Shown in pieces: positions 18,243 to 26,534 of a DNA stretch of 64,000 nucleotides. The notes under the pieces are model-generated. The model was not told the origin of the DNA. It saw nothing but the letters and a program-made list of their open reading frames with translations, and made no database searches. The stretch's first letter is position 1. Each line of letters opens with the position of its first letter. Source of the stretch: Pseudanabaena sp. Salubria-1. Lineage in GTDB: Bacteria; Cyanobacteriota; Cyanobacteriia; Pseudanabaenales; Pseudanabaenaceae. A program made the position numbers and the translations under genes. The stretch lies in contig JALQCR010000006.1 of assembly GCA_023336205.1 (NCBI GenBank), positions 124,001 through 188,000 on the forward strand, read 5' to 3'.

Positions 18243-18608
18243 ATGACTAAAGTCAAAGTTGCTTCCACATCCGATGTCATTTCTGATAAAGTCCTGAAAA
18301 CTAGCGCTAATGGACAATCTGTCCTCGTCGCGAAAGTTGGTGATAAGTATTGCGCGATCGCAAATAAATGTCCTCATTTTGGGCTACCTTTAGCAAAAGG
18401 CAAATTTGAAAATGGGACAATTACCTGTCCTTTTCATGGTTCCAAGTTTGAAATTTGTACTGGCAAGAATACTGAATGGGTAGAGTCCTTCGTGGGTATT
18501 CCCTTACCTGATGTTGCGAAAAAAATGATTGCCATGGGCAAAACATCTACTGACGTGAAAAGCTTTGCAGTCACTCAAGAAGGCTCTGATCTATTTATTG
18601 ATGCATAA
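18243..18608 (+). CDS. Rieske [2Fe-2S] ferredoxin-like protein
   Basis: This 121-residue small soluble Rieske protein has cluster ligands in CPHFGLPL and CPFHGSKFEI (C-x-H ... C-x-x-H, 17 residues between the two pairs). Such proteins pass electrons to oxygenases or act in redox sensing. There is no membrane anchor, so it is not the cytochrome b6f Rieske subunit. The ATG at 18243 (MTKVKVAS) is preferred over the upstream in-frame start at 18213. It is a single gene with a strong terminator at 18615-18652. The partner oxygenase is not in the window. Confidence 0.9.
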   Translation: MTKVKVASTSDVISDKVLKTSANGQSVLVAKVGDKYCAIANKCPHFGLPLAKGKFENGTITCPFHGSKFEICTGKNTEWVESFVGIPLPDVAKKMIAMGKTSTDVKSFAVTQEGSDLFIDA

Positions 18609-18614
18609 AAAATC

Positions 18615-18651
18615 AAAAAAAGCTTCCGCGCTTTGCACGGAAGCTTTTTTT
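18615..18651. terminator. terminator of the Rieske gene
   Basis: The 14-bp stem AAAAAAAGCTTCCG and its complement flank a 9-nt loop and end in a T-run. Confidence 0.9.
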
Positions 18652-18694
18652 TGCGATCGCTATAAGGAAAATCCAAAGAAAACCGATATATAAA

Positions 18695-18737
18695 AAAACA
18701 AGACACAAAATGGCGTAGCCATTTTGTGTCTTGTTTT
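18695..18737. repeat. hairpin with ACAAAATGGC core (copy 1)
   Basis: Arms 18695-18714 and 18718-18737 are a perfect 20-bp match around a GTA loop. The core ACAAAATGGC-GTA-GCCATTTTGT also forms the hairpin at 34193-34225, and closely the one at 42090-42134. Confidence 0.9.
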
Positions 18738-18786
18738 GAGTCTCTAAAGATATTGATATTTTTAAAAACTAGCTTCACATTGTGAA

Positions 18787-18827
18787 ATTCGTAATTCGTA
18801 ATTCGTAATTTAGAATTACGAATTACG
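18787..18827. repeat. ATTCGTA heptamer repeat forming a hairpin at the fabF 3' end
   Basis: Three tandem ATTCGTA units (18787-18807) are followed by an inverted copy, giving a 14-bp stem (18797-18810 / 18814-18827). The fabF stop codon (18816-18818) lies in the right arm. Confidence 0.8.
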
Positions 18828-20075
18828 GTATTTCTTAAAGACTAGTGTAACGTTATGACCACCAAACCCAAAGGAGTTAGAGGTCGCCACATTAATTGTC
18901 ATCGGACGAGACTGGTTAGGCACATAGTCGAGATCACAGTCAGGATCAGGGTTTTCTAAGTTCATTGTTGGCGGTGCAATATTATTTTTCACTGCCAACA
19001 CTGTCGCTACTGCCTCAATGCCACCTGATCCACCAAGCAAATGTCCTGTCATCGACTTAGTAGAACTAACTGCAACTTTGTAGGCATGATCTCCTAAAAC
19101 TTTCTTGATAGCCTTAGTCTCGGTACTATCATTTGCTGAAGTACTTGTCCCATGGGCATTAATGTAGTCAACCATCTCAGGTGTGATATCACCATCCTTA
19201 AGAGCAAGAGTCATTGCTCTTACTGCACCTTCACCATTGGGAGAAGGTGAGGTCATATGGTAAGCATCACAGGTGCAGCCATAGCCTACGATTTCTGCAT
19301 AGATTTTTGCTCCACGCGCTAGAGCTTGTTCCAGATTTTCAATGATCAAGATACCTGCACCCTCACCCATTACAAAGCCATCCCTATCTTTGTCAAACGG
19401 GCGAGAAGCATGAGCAGGATCATCATTACGACGAGACATGGCTCTTGCCGATGCAAAACCAGCAAATCCGAGTGGTGTAATCGCCGCCTCAGTACCACCA
19501 CAGATCATCGCTTGGGCAAAACCACTTTGGACAAGACGAAATGCATCACCGATCGCATTGGAGCCAGCCGCACAGGCAGTTACGGTGCAGGAGTTTGGGC
19601 CCTGAGCGCCCGTATGAATTGCAGTCAAACCTGCGGCCATATTGCCGATCATCATCGGAATCATAAAAGGGCTGCAACGGCTTGGACCTTTGGTGCGAAT
19701 AATTTCATGCTGATCTTCGAGTACTTGTAAGCCCCCAATTCCAGTACCTAGCAAAACCCCAATCTGAGGCGCATTAAGAGGCGTTATTTCCAGATTAGCA
19801 TCGCGTAATGCTTGGATACTGGCGCTCACACCAAATTGAGCAAAGCGATCCATTCGGCGCGCTTCTTTGGCTGGGACATAGGCAAGAGGATCAAAATCTT
19901 TTACTTCGCCACCAACCCGACACTCATGATCGGTTGTATCAAAGCGAGTAATTTCCGTAATTCCGTTTTTGCCATCGACTAGACCTTGCCAGTATTCTTC
20001 GACCGTGTTACCGATCGGTGTGATTGCACCTAGTCCAGTGACAACGACGCGAGAGAGGGGCTGAGGGTTTTGCAT
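18816..20075 (-). CDS. fabF: 3-oxoacyl-[acyl-carrier-protein] synthase II
   Basis: This 419-residue condensing enzyme extends acyl-ACP with malonyl-ACP in fatty-acid synthesis. The thiolase-fold catalytic triad is visible: Cys in TVTACAAGSNAIGDAF, His in NAHGTSTSANDSTE and His in KSMTGHLLGGSGG. The N-terminal RVVVTGLGAITPIGN and the C-terminal NSFGFGGHNVTLVF are also standard. The ATG at 20075 is used because the upstream in-frame start at 20090 is only a TTG. It lies directly downstream of acpP on the same strand (84-base gap with a hairpin), the usual acpP-fabF pairing, so both probably share a promoter upstream of acpP. Confidence 0.97.
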   Translation of the reverse strand: MQNPQPLSRVVVTGLGAITPIGNTVEEYWQGLVDGKNGITEITRFDTTDHECRVGGEVKDFDPLAYVPAKEARRMDRFAQFGVSASIQALRDANLEITPLNAPQIGVLLGTGIGGLQVLEDQHEIIRTKGPSRCSPFMIPMMIGNMAAGLTAIHTGAQGPNSCTVTACAAGSNAIGDAFRLVQSGFAQAMICGGTEAAITPLGFAGFASARAMSRRNDDPAHASRPFDKDRDGFVMGEGAGILIIENLEQALARGAKIYAEIVGYGCTCDAYHMTSPSPNGEGAVRAMTLALKDGDITPEMVDYINAHGTSTSANDSTETKAIKKVLGDHAYKVAVSSTKSMTGHLLGGSGGIEAVATVLAVKNNIAPPTMNLENPDPDCDLDYVPNQSRPMTINVATSNSFGFGGHNVTLVFKKYRNS

Positions 20076-20111
20076 TTCGTTTGGAATCAATATGTCAAAA
20101 ATTTTAAGAAC

Positions 20112-20146
20112 ATAAAAGCTTTGTCGCTGAGCAACAAAGCTTTTAT
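20112..20146. terminator. hairpin between acpP and fabF
   Basis: A 13-bp stem ATAAAAGCTTTGT and complement flanks a 9-nt loop. Placed between the acpP stop and the fabF start, it may attenuate or stabilise acpP mRNA relative to fabF. Confidence 0.75.
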
Positions 20147-20159
20147 CTAAAACAATTGC

Positions 20160-20396
20160 TTAAGCAGCTTGTTTGCTGTCAATGTAATCAACGGCGTTCT
20201 GCACGGTGGCAATTTTTTCTGCGTCTTCGTCGGGGATTTCAACGCCGAATTTTTCTTCCAATGCCATAACTAATTCGACAGTATCGAGAGAGTCAGCGCC
20301 AAGGTCGTTCGCAAAGCTAGCCTCAGGCTTAACTTCGGCTTTATCAACGCCTAATTGTGATGCAACGATGTCTTGAACTTGCTCAAAGGTACTCAT
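20160..20396 (-). CDS. acpP: acyl carrier protein
   Basis: This 78-residue acidic four-helix protein carries growing acyl chains on a phosphopantetheine arm attached to the serine of [19 protein letters not shown]. The length and sequence are typical. It is first of the acpP-fabF pair and has about 140 bases of promoter region upstream to the next hairpin. Confidence 0.97.
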   Translation of the reverse strand: MSTFEQVQDIVASQLGVDKAEVKPEASFANDLGADSLDTVELVMALEEKFGVEIPDEDAEKIATVQNAVDYIDSKQAA

Positions 20397-20537
20397 TTAC
20401 TTATTCTCTGCTTACAACCAATAAAACTTTTTAGCGTTTTTAATTTTATCGGATAAAGGTAGCTGTATATACATGATCGCAAATAACTATCGAAAAATTC
20501 AATTTTTAATCAAATATTTCGGCTGACTTTCACTAAA

Positions 20538-20594
20538 CGTAAATCCAAGATCTGTACCGCCCGCTATGCGGACTGTACAGATCTTGGATTTACG
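20538..20594. repeat. 20-bp perfect hairpin with ATCTGTAC arms, at the glutaminase 3' end
   Basis: Arms 20538-20557 and 20575-20594 are exact complements around CGCCCGCTATGCGGACT. The glutaminase-like gene's stop codon (20590-20592) is inside the right arm. The apex ATCTGTAC...GTACAGAT is shared with 6834-6874. Confidence 0.9.
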
Positions 20595-21450
20595 ACTCTT
20601 CGCGCCCTAATCCTAAAACATAGTTTTTAATTTGTCGGATTAAAAATAGCCCTGAGACTGAATTACCAGTCGCATCGAGTGTAGGGCTATAACAGGAGAT
20701 CGCAGCTTGATCTGGAATAATCGACAGTAAAGCACCGCTAATACTGGACTTTGACGGAACTCCTATATTCTGAGCAAATTCTGCCGATGATTCATACATG
20801 CCACACTTGGTCATAACCTCTAATACGATAGGAATATTAGAAGATCGCTGCGTATAAACCAATAAAGTGCCAAGCTTTGCTAGATCTTGTACATTCCCCC
20901 GTAAACAACAAATTTCCTCATAAATCGCAAGAGCTTTACTAGGATTAGCAATTATTCCCATGTTTTTAAGTTGATCGGCGATCGCTAAATTACGACGATT
21001 AGCAACTGATCGCACCGATGCTAAAACTTCCAAATCGAGCTTTAAATTTGTGCCCGATTGCTGATTAAGCCAGCTTTGTAAGGTTTCACAAGATGCTAAT
21101 TGTGATGACAGGGCGATCGCGCCACTATTAATCATCGAATTTTTGGGTTTTCCTCTAGGAATTGCATTAAATGGTTCCGATGTTACTTGACTATCAACTA
21201 TCCGAAAAACATGCTCAGAGCCTTTTGTCTCTAGTAAATAAAGTAACAAAAATGGCTTAATTACACTCATTAGTGGAAAAGTTAACTCTAAGTCACCTGC
21301 CATCAGATGATCGCCATTAACTTTTTGGATGGCGATCGCGATCGCTTGTGGATCAGCCTGTGCAAGCAAGGGGATATAGTTTGGTAGTTTTCCCTTGGCT
21401 GATTCTTGTCGCGCTGATTTCAGCCATTGTTGAAGATCATTTTCAAGCAT
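20590..21450 (-). CDS. glutaminase A-like protein, divergent
   Basis: This 286-residue protein of the serine-dependent beta-lactamase-like fold is similar to GlsA, which hydrolyses glutamine to glutamate and ammonia. Conserved elements are S-x-x-K in LMSVIKPF, SMINSGAIA, NRRNLAIAD, the Tyr of AIYEEICC, KCGMYESSAEFA and a GVPSKS loop followed by YSPTLDATGNSVSG. One difference stands out: the catalytic-site Glu normally following Ser ahead of the RN motif appears to be Val (ASVRSVANRRN). Activity is therefore uncertain. The ATG at 21450 (MLENDLQQWL) is chosen, since the ORF extension to 21639 overlaps the hairpin and the upstream gene and does not resemble the family. Confidence 0.8.
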   Translation of the reverse strand: MLENDLQQWLKSARQESAKGKLPNYIPLLAQADPQAIAIAIQKVNGDHLMAGDLELTFPLMSVIKPFLLLYLLETKGSEHVFRIVDSQVTSEPFNAIPRGKPKNSMINSGAIALSSQLASCETLQSWLNQQSGTNLKLDLEVLASVRSVANRRNLAIADQLKNMGIIANPSKALAIYEEICCLRGNVQDLAKLGTLLVYTQRSSNIPIVLEVMTKCGMYESSAEFAQNIGVPSKSSISGALLSIIPDQAAISCYSPTLDATGNSVSGLFLIRQIKNYVLGLGREES

Positions 21451-21500
21451 TAAAATATTTTTCCCATAGGTTATGGCTAATGCCACTTTAGTAGAGATAT

Positions 21501-21553
21501 AAAACTTAAAAGAGAGCTGTGGCACTTTGTGCAGCAGCTCTCTTTTGAGTTTT
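21501..21553. terminator. 19-bp hairpin between the CpcS-like lyase and glutaminase-like genes
   Basis: Arms AAAACTTAAAAGAGAGCTG (21501-21519) and 21535-21553 pair with one mismatch. It follows the 3' end of the CpcS/CpeS gene on the minus strand. Confidence 0.85.
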
Positions 21554-21563
21554 GAGTATGAAC

Positions 21564-22133
21564 TTAATTTTGTCTTGCCAAGTTTCTCTGTATCATTGCT
21601 TCTAAATCTATTTCTCCAACATAACGGCGCTCGGAACAATAGGTCATCTGATAAACACCATTATTCATGCGCACTGTACCTACGCGCACTCTAAAGTCAT
21701 CAGTAATAAACCAACAACGCTCTTGCCCCTGATTATTGTCATATTCAGTATCAATAGTCAAAATGCCATCATCACCAAACCAATAGCGGCTAACGACAGG
21801 AATTCTTTCGACATAGCCTTGATTTCTCAATAATTTGCCCGATCTCCCTGAGGCATCATGGGGCACATCTACTAAAATTGCGGCGTGGTCAGGGTTTGGC
21901 TCCGCACCATCCACCTCATGTGCTTGCCAGATAAAGCTAGCACCGCAGGAAGCGATTGTGACATCAATGTCCTGTGACGCACAGATTTTTTGGACTCGAT
22001 CATCGTCTTTTGCGACCATCTTGACATGAATCTTTGACTCCCCAGACTCGTCAGCGACGCTGTCAAAATGATGTACGGTGCGGTGAATAAACCAAACTCC
22101 TTCACTTTTTTTAAAGAAGTCCATCATCGTCAT
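21564..22133 (-). CDS. CpcS/CpeS-type phycobiliprotein lyase
   Basis: This roughly 189-residue protein has the lipocalin-like CpcS/CpeS fold, which attaches bilins to the cysteine-84-type site of phycobiliprotein subunits. Diagnostic stretches are MDFFKKSEGVWFIHRTVHHF, ADESGESKIHV, ASFIWQAHEVDG, GRSGKLLRNQGYVE, SRYWFGDDGILTIDTEYDNNQGQERCWF and CSERRYVGEIDLEAM. The upstream in-frame GTG at 22148 is less likely than the ATGs at 22133, 22127 or 22124. The target bilin is not evident. The second lyase (CpcT/CpeT type) is 7 kb away. Confidence 0.93.
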   Translation of the reverse strand: MTMMDFFKKSEGVWFIHRTVHHFDSVADESGESKIHVKMVAKDDDRVQKICASQDIDVTIASCGASFIWQAHEVDGAEPNPDHAAILVDVPHDASGRSGKLLRNQGYVERIPVVSRYWFGDDGILTIDTEYDNNQGQERCWFITDDFRVRVGTVRMNNGVYQMTYCSERRYVGEIDLEAMIQRNLARQN

Positions 22134-22320
22134 CGGTTGTACAAGCACTGGGGCAACTCCTTAACTAAAATCAAATAAAACTAAAATCAAAAAAATTTGG
22201 CAGGTTTTTGGCAAAATTATTCATTATTGCTTACTTTAAGGAAAGTTACCGTAAAGTGCGATCGCAAAATCCAGATTTTTGCTTAAACCCAACCAGAATT
22301 TAATAAAAATTTTAATAACT

Positions 22321-23118
22321 ATGCCCAACCTTGCTCAAGAAGTTTTAGCAGCAATTAAATCGGGACTTTCTTTGAATAAGAAAGATTTATATCAGATCGA
22401 TCTCAGTGGATGTGACCTCCAAAAAGCTGACCTACAAGAAGCAACTCTGATACGCGCTAATCTAAGTTTGGCAAATTTAAGTGAAGCCAATCTAAGTGGA
22501 GCCGATCTGCGTAGTTCTGATCTTCATAAAGCCTTCCTCCCTAAAGCCAATCTCCAAGGAGCCTATTTATATCGTGCCGATCTCAGTGGTGCAGATCTTA
22601 GTGAAGCAAATCTGACCGATGCAAAGCTCCAAGGATCAAGATATGACAGCGCGACTATTTTTCCTGAAAACTTCGCTTATAAATCCTCAGGTGCGATCGG
22701 ACCAAGTGCAAGTTTGAATGGTGCACCGCTCAATACAGGTAATCTCAAAGATGCAGACTTACAAAATGCAAATTTGATGGGTGCTTATCTTGGCGGAGCA
22801 GATTTAACAGGTGCTAACTTAGCAGGAGCAAGACTTATTCAAGCTGATTTAAGAAAGGCTATTTTGACAGGCACTTATTTACAAAAAGCCCGATTAAATG
22901 GAGCAAATTTGGCTGGAGCCGATCTACGTGCTGCGGATCTAACTGATGCCGATTTTGAGAAATTTGAAAGTATTGCTGGGGCAGATTTTACCAATGTTCA
23001 AGGACTAACTGATGAAATGCGATCGCGACTCCTCAGTCATCCTAAACAAGAACTAGAGACGCTTAATCAATTTACTCTTAGGACTACATTAGCTAGCTTA
23101 AGTACTTGTACAAAATAA
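22321..23118 (+). CDS. pentapeptide-repeat protein
   Basis: This 265-residue protein consists mostly of A(D/N)LXX pentapeptide repeats forming a right-handed quadrilateral beta-helix. There are two blocks (about 25-105 and 145-225), split by an insert containing SRYDSATIFPENFAYKSSGA. The C-terminus (SHPKQELETLNQFTLRTT) is helical. No catalytic residues, signal peptide or membrane segment are seen. Cyanobacteria have many such proteins and most are uncharacterised. The ATG at 22321 is preferred to the TTG at 22279. Confidence 0.9.
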   Translation: MPNLAQEVLAAIKSGLSLNKKDLYQIDLSGCDLQKADLQEATLIRANLSLANLSEANLSGADLRSSDLHKAFLPKANLQGAYLYRADLSGADLSEANLTDAKLQGSRYDSATIFPENFAYKSSGAIGPSASLNGAPLNTGNLKDADLQNANLMGAYLGGADLTGANLAGARLIQADLRKAILTGTYLQKARLNGANLAGADLRAADLTDADFEKFESIAGADFTNVQGLTDEMRSRLLSHPKQELETLNQFTLRTTLASLSTCTK

Positions 23119-23172
23119 ATTACCAAAGCACGTAAAATTGCGCCCCTGCGAGGCACAACTTTACGTGCTTTG
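23101..23172. repeat. hairpin repeat, copy 2 of the AATAAATTACC-led family
   Basis: GTACTTGTACAAAATAAATT leads into arms 23124-23144 and 23152-23172 (two mismatches). The lead matches 3157-3179, while the stem sequence differs. It lies at the 3' end of the pentapeptide gene and overlaps its last codons. Confidence 0.8.
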
Positions 23173-23224
23173 CTTATAGGCTAAATATAGTCTTAGCCAC
23201 TTTTATCAAGACAAATCAAAGCGC

Positions 23225-23279
23225 AAAACCCAAATAGTGTGAGGCGGAGCGAAGCTCTGCCTCACACTATTTGGGTTTT
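23225..23279. repeat. 21-bp perfect hairpin
   Basis: Arms 23225-23245 (AAAACCCAAATAGTGTGAGG...) and 23259-23279 are exact complements around GGAGCGAAGCTCT, which can itself extend the stem. Confidence 0.9.
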
Positions 23280-23300
23280 ATGTCCTAACAAGAATGGCGA

Positions 23301-23366
23301 CAGCTATAAAACCCAGAAGATAAATGGTGGCGCATAGTGCCACCGTTTATCTTTTAGGTTTTAGCT
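23301..23366. repeat. long imperfect hairpin
   Basis: The arms run from AGCTATAAAACCCAGAAGAT to ATCTTTTAGGTTTTAGCT, around GGTGGC-GCATAGT-GCCACC. There are a few mismatches. It is the third hairpin in a row between the pentapeptide gene and the porin; I see no coding gene in 23173-23462. Confidence 0.8.
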
Positions 23367-23462
23367 ATCTCATGTATTGCTATATCAGCCAAATATGCCT
23401 TTGACATATAGGGCTAAGAAGTTTACCCTTATATGAAGGTGCAATGTGAGGATAATATTTAA

Positions 23463-25097
23463 ATGGTTAAGGTAAAAAGCTCTTCTATTGGTTTAGCAAG
23501 TCTCTCTTTCTTAACAGCCTTGTCGCTGTCTCCAAGTCTTGCTCAAGCTGAAACTACGACATCTTCTTCAACAACTGTTGACGCTTATAAGGCTATTCAA
23601 CTAACCCCATCAAAAGTTCAAGCTCAAAATGTCACATCTGTCTCACAACTAAGTGATGTAAGACCAACTGACTGGGCTTTCACAGCTTTGCAATCTCTCG
23701 TTGAACGCTACGGCTGTATTGCAGGATATCCAGATAGTACTTTTCGGGGCAAACAAGCCACTAGCCGCTATGAATTTGCCGCAGGTTTGAATGCTTGTCT
23801 CGACAAAATCAATGAAATCATCTCCGCAGGATTGGCTGACAAAGTTAGCAAAGAGGACTTAGCCACCCTCCAAAAGCTACAGGAAGAATTTGCCGCAGAA
23901 CTTGCTACTTTACGCGGTCGTGTTGATGCCCTTGATGCTAAAACGGCTAAGCTAGAAGCACAGCAATTTTCAACTACAACAAAGCTTACTGGAGAAGTTA
24001 TTTTCTCTGCAACCGCAGGAAGTGGCGGCCCGACCAACGCGAGATCTAACATTACTTTAGGCAATCGTACGCGCCTTGTTCTCAATACAAGCTTCACAGG
24101 TAAAGACTTACTCAGAACTCGCTTGGAAACAGGTAACAACCTTGCTGCCGCTAGCAATAGCGCAGGATCAAGTAGCCTTGCTACTTTATTAGGATCAAAC
24201 ACTGTCAGAATTGGACCTGGTGCAGTTGTAACAGATAATTCTTTTGCGCTTAGCCTTCTTGATTATAAATTCCCAATCTTTGACAATAAAGTAACTCTTT
24301 ACGTTGCTCCAATCAGCTTCCCTGATGAATTCTTTACCGTACTTTCACCTGTAGCTAGCAATGGTCAAGGTTCAATTTCTCGGTTCGGTCGCTTTGATCC
24401 GCTGATGCGTATTGCTGGTACATCTTCTCTGTTTGCCTTTGATTGGAAGGTTTCCGATCAATTCAAAATTCAAGCGGGTTATGGTGCATCCAATACAGCT
24501 TCGCCTTCACCTGGTGGACAAGGCGGTTTGTTTGGTGGATCGACTATTGCTCTAGTTCAGCTTTTATTCAAGCCTGCTGAAAATCTAGATGCTTCCGTCA
24601 CTTACGCCAATACCTACCATCAAGCGAACTCTTTAAGTACAGGTTTAGTTAATACTGCAACTGAGTCTATTAGTAGTGTTGCTGGGGGTATTACTTCTAT
24701 TAGAGCTAACTCAATTGGCGGTAACTTGGCTTGGAAAGTTACTCCGAAAATCACTTTTCATACTTGGGGAACTGTAATTTTTGCAGATTCAGTCAATACC
24801 TCTGCCTCGACAACTTTTACTAGTTGGATTACAGGCTTAACCTTCAACGATTTATTTAGTGAAGGTAGCATGGGAAGTGTTCTATTTGGACAACCAATTA
24901 ATCGTTCATCAGCAAGTGGTTTAGCCACCTTGGGAGCAGTTAACTCAACTCCATATCATTTAGAACTGTTCTATCGCTATCGTCTCAGTAGGAATATCAG
25001 CATTACCCCTGGTGTTTTCTGGGTGTTTAATCCTGAAGGTGTGAGTACTAATCCAACCGCAACAGTCGGTGTTATTCGCACAACATTTTCATTCTAA
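23463..25097 (+). CDS. SLH-domain outer-membrane porin (iron-uptake porin type)
   Basis: This 544-residue protein has a signal peptide (hydrophobic core ending SPSLAQA). One SLH domain at about 60-118 (DVRPTDWAFTALQSLVERYG...GYPDSTFRGKQATSRYEFAA) should bind the cell wall. A coiled coil (about 125-170, LATLRGRVDALDAKTAKLEA) precedes a beta-barrel of alternating strands that ends in the outer-membrane signature ...VIRTTFSF with a terminal Phe. The barrel resembles the OprB-like/iron-uptake porin family of cyanobacteria; passage of iron or small solutes through the outer membrane is the family role. It is a single gene with a perfect terminator at its end. Confidence 0.92.
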   Translation: MVKVKSSSIGLASLSFLTALSLSPSLAQAETTTSSSTTVDAYKAIQLTPSKVQAQNVTSVSQLSDVRPTDWAFTALQSLVERYGCIAGYPDSTFRGKQATSRYEFAAGLNACLDKINEIISAGLADKVSKEDLATLQKLQEEFAAELATLRGRVDALDAKTAKLEAQQFSTTTKLTGEVIFSATAGSGGPTNARSNITLGNRTRLVLNTSFTGKDLLRTRLETGNNLAAASNSAGSSSLATLLGSNTVRIGPGAVVTDNSFALSLLDYKFPIFDNKVTLYVAPISFPDEFFTVLSPVASNGQGSISRFGRFDPLMRIAGTSSLFAFDWKVSDQFKIQAGYGASNTASPSPGGQGGLFGGSTIALVQLLFKPAENLDASVTYANTYHQANSLSTGLVNTATESISSVAGGITSIRANSIGGNLAWKVTPKITFHTWGTVIFADSVNTSASTTFTSWITGLTFNDLFSEGSMGSVLFGQPINRSSASGLATLGAVNSTPYHLELFYRYRLSRNISITPGVFWVFNPEGVSTNPTATVGVIRTTFSF

Positions 25098-25138
25098 TAA
25101 AAATAAAGGCACGCTAAGCGTGCCTTTATTTTTATTAT
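25096..25138. terminator. 20-bp perfect terminator of the porin gene
   Basis: TAATAAAAATAAAGGCACGC and its exact complement flank a TAA loop. The porin stop codon overlaps the first bases of the stem. Confidence 0.9.
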
Positions 25139-25171
25139 GATAATTTGATTAGAACATCGGAGTAATCAGCT

Positions 25172-25621
25172 ATGACCACGATCGCAAAACAAGACCGAGA
25201 CCTTGCTACGGTGATGAAAGATGATGGTGTTGCCAAAGCGAATACCCATGACAGCATCAATCGCATTTTTAATCGTCTTGAAGATATCAAAAAAGAGATG
25301 GGGGAGCCATCTTGGTCAGTGCGCCTCATTTATACCGACATGATGAGCGCAGTCATGATTTGTCAGAAACCAGGAGAAAGTAATCGTACTCACTATCATG
25401 CCAACGAGGACGAGTGGTGGGTGATCATGGAAGGCGAGCTAGAGTGGGATGTGGACGGACATGGCGCTTACCGAGCTACTAAGGATGACATCATTTTTGT
25501 TCCTCGTAAAGTAATCCATAATATTCGTGTTATTGGTGATAAGCCCTCAATCCGTCTAGCAATTGGGAAACCTGATGTAAACCATATTTTTGTAGAAGAC
25601 CACGTTTTTGATCACACTTAA
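25172..25621 (+). CDS. cupin-domain protein
   Basis: This 149-residue protein contains one conserved cupin beta-barrel. Metal-binding motif 1 is visible as THYHANEDEWWVIMEGELEW (two His plus Glu), and motif 2 as DDIIFVPRKVIHNIRVIG with the final His. Cupins of this size act as isomerases, dioxygenases or small-acid binding proteins; the substrate is not evident. An N-terminal helical segment of about 50 residues is outside the barrel. A hairpin follows it, then an SDR dehydrogenase, an AEC permease, a hydroxyacid dehydrogenase and a HAD phosphatase on the same strand, suggesting a shared small-molecule pathway (inference). GGAG lies about 10 bases before the ATG. Confidence 0.85.
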   Translation: MTTIAKQDRDLATVMKDDGVAKANTHDSINRIFNRLEDIKKEMGEPSWSVRLIYTDMMSAVMICQKPGESNRTHYHANEDEWWVIMEGELEWDVDGHGAYRATKDDIIFVPRKVIHNIRVIGDKPSIRLAIGKPDVNHIFVEDHVFDHT

Positions 25622-25624
25622 AAG

Positions 25625-25659
25625 TAATGAAGTGTCGTGCTAAGCGCGACACTTCATTA
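25625..25659. terminator. hairpin between the cupin and SDR genes
   Basis: TAATGAAGTGTCG (25625-25637) and its complement (25647-25659) flank TGCTAAGCG, with no long T-run. It may partly terminate transcription between the two genes. Confidence 0.75.
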
Positions 25660-25692
25660 TTCACAAAACAATTAAATTAATTGAATTAGCTT

Positions 25693-26454
25693 ATGACTAA
25701 ACCCCATGAATTCCCCCACGATTTCAAGGGGAAAGTCGCAATTGTTACTGGGGCAAGTAGCGGCATCGGTCAAGCAGTGGCTGAGGCGATCGCGCTTTAT
25801 GGAGCCCACACTGTATTCATTTCACGTAGTGGCGCTGAAGAGATCGCTTCAGAACTTAATGGAACAGGTAAATCAGCATTGTCATTACCATGTGATGTTT
25901 CTGTTGAAGATCAAGTTAAAGCTGCGATCGCCACGATTTTTCAGAAATATGGGCAGATTGACATTCTGATCAACAATGCCGCGATTAATCAAATTGCCAA
26001 GATAGAGGATATTTCCCTTGAGGATTGGAACAAAGTCATGGCAATAAATCTCACCAGTCAGTTTCTTTGCTGCAAGCATGTAGTCCCCATCATGAAGCAA
26101 CAAAGAAGTGGGAAAATCGTTAATGTCTCATCGATCGCTGGACATTTTCGTAGTAAATTGTCAGGTATTCATTACGTAACATCAAAAGCTGGGGCGATCG
26201 GTTTTACAAGACAACTTGCTTACGAGCTAGCCCCTTTTCAAATTAATGTCAATGCTATTTGTCCCAGCCAAACCTATACGCCGATGCTAGCGGCTACTTT
26301 ACCGCCCGAAGCAGAACAAAAGTTAATCGATTCAATCCCTTTAGGTCGAATTGCCTCAATGGAAGAACAAGTAAATGTAATTTTATTTCTAGCTTCTAAA
26401 CTATCTAGCTATATGACAGGTGCGATCGTTGATGTAAATGGGGGACAGTTATAA
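25693..26454 (+). CDS. short-chain dehydrogenase/reductase
   Basis: This is a 253-residue classical SDR. It has TGASSGIGQ (NAD(P) binding, about 20-28), NNAAIN, a catalytic Ser in VNVSSIAGH, YVTSKAG (Tyr-x3-Lys), then NAICPSQTYTPM and the C-terminal MTGAIVDVNGGQ. Such enzymes interconvert alcohols or hydroxyacids and ketones. It resembles the FabG/gluconate-dehydrogenase group, but the substrate is undetermined. It is second in the cupin-SDR-AEC-dehydrogenase-HAD series, 71 bases after the cupin. Cytosolic. Confidence 0.92.
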   Translation: MTKPHEFPHDFKGKVAIVTGASSGIGQAVAEAIALYGAHTVFISRSGAEEIASELNGTGKSALSLPCDVSVEDQVKAAIATIFQKYGQIDILINNAAINQIAKIEDISLEDWNKVMAINLTSQFLCCKHVVPIMKQQRSGKIVNVSSIAGHFRSKLSGIHYVTSKAGAIGFTRQLAYELAPFQINVNAICPSQTYTPMLAATLPPEAEQKLIDSIPLGRIASMEEQVNVILFLASKLSSYMTGAIVDVNGGQL

Positions 26455-26468
26455 AATGCAGATAGGAA

Positions 26469-26534
26469 GATCTTTGACTTTTTCAATAAAATCAATAAGT
26501 AACTATGTCAATCTTCAAAAAAGTCAAGAGATCT
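26469..26534. repeat. imperfect hairpin between the SDR and AEC genes
   Basis: AGATCTTTGACTTTTTCAA pairs with CTTCAAAAAAGTCAAGAGATCT, with small bulges and a loop of about 24 bases. Confidence 0.65.

Noticed and set aside
21450..21639. N-terminal extension of the glutaminase-like protein
   Set aside because: The extra 63 residues overlap a terminator hairpin and the end of the CpcS/CpeS gene, and resemble no part of the glutaminase family.
23301..23366. Riboswitch or attenuator upstream of the porin
   Set aside because: The hairpin is a simple palindrome about 100 bases before the start, with no conserved riboswitch core that I can recognise.
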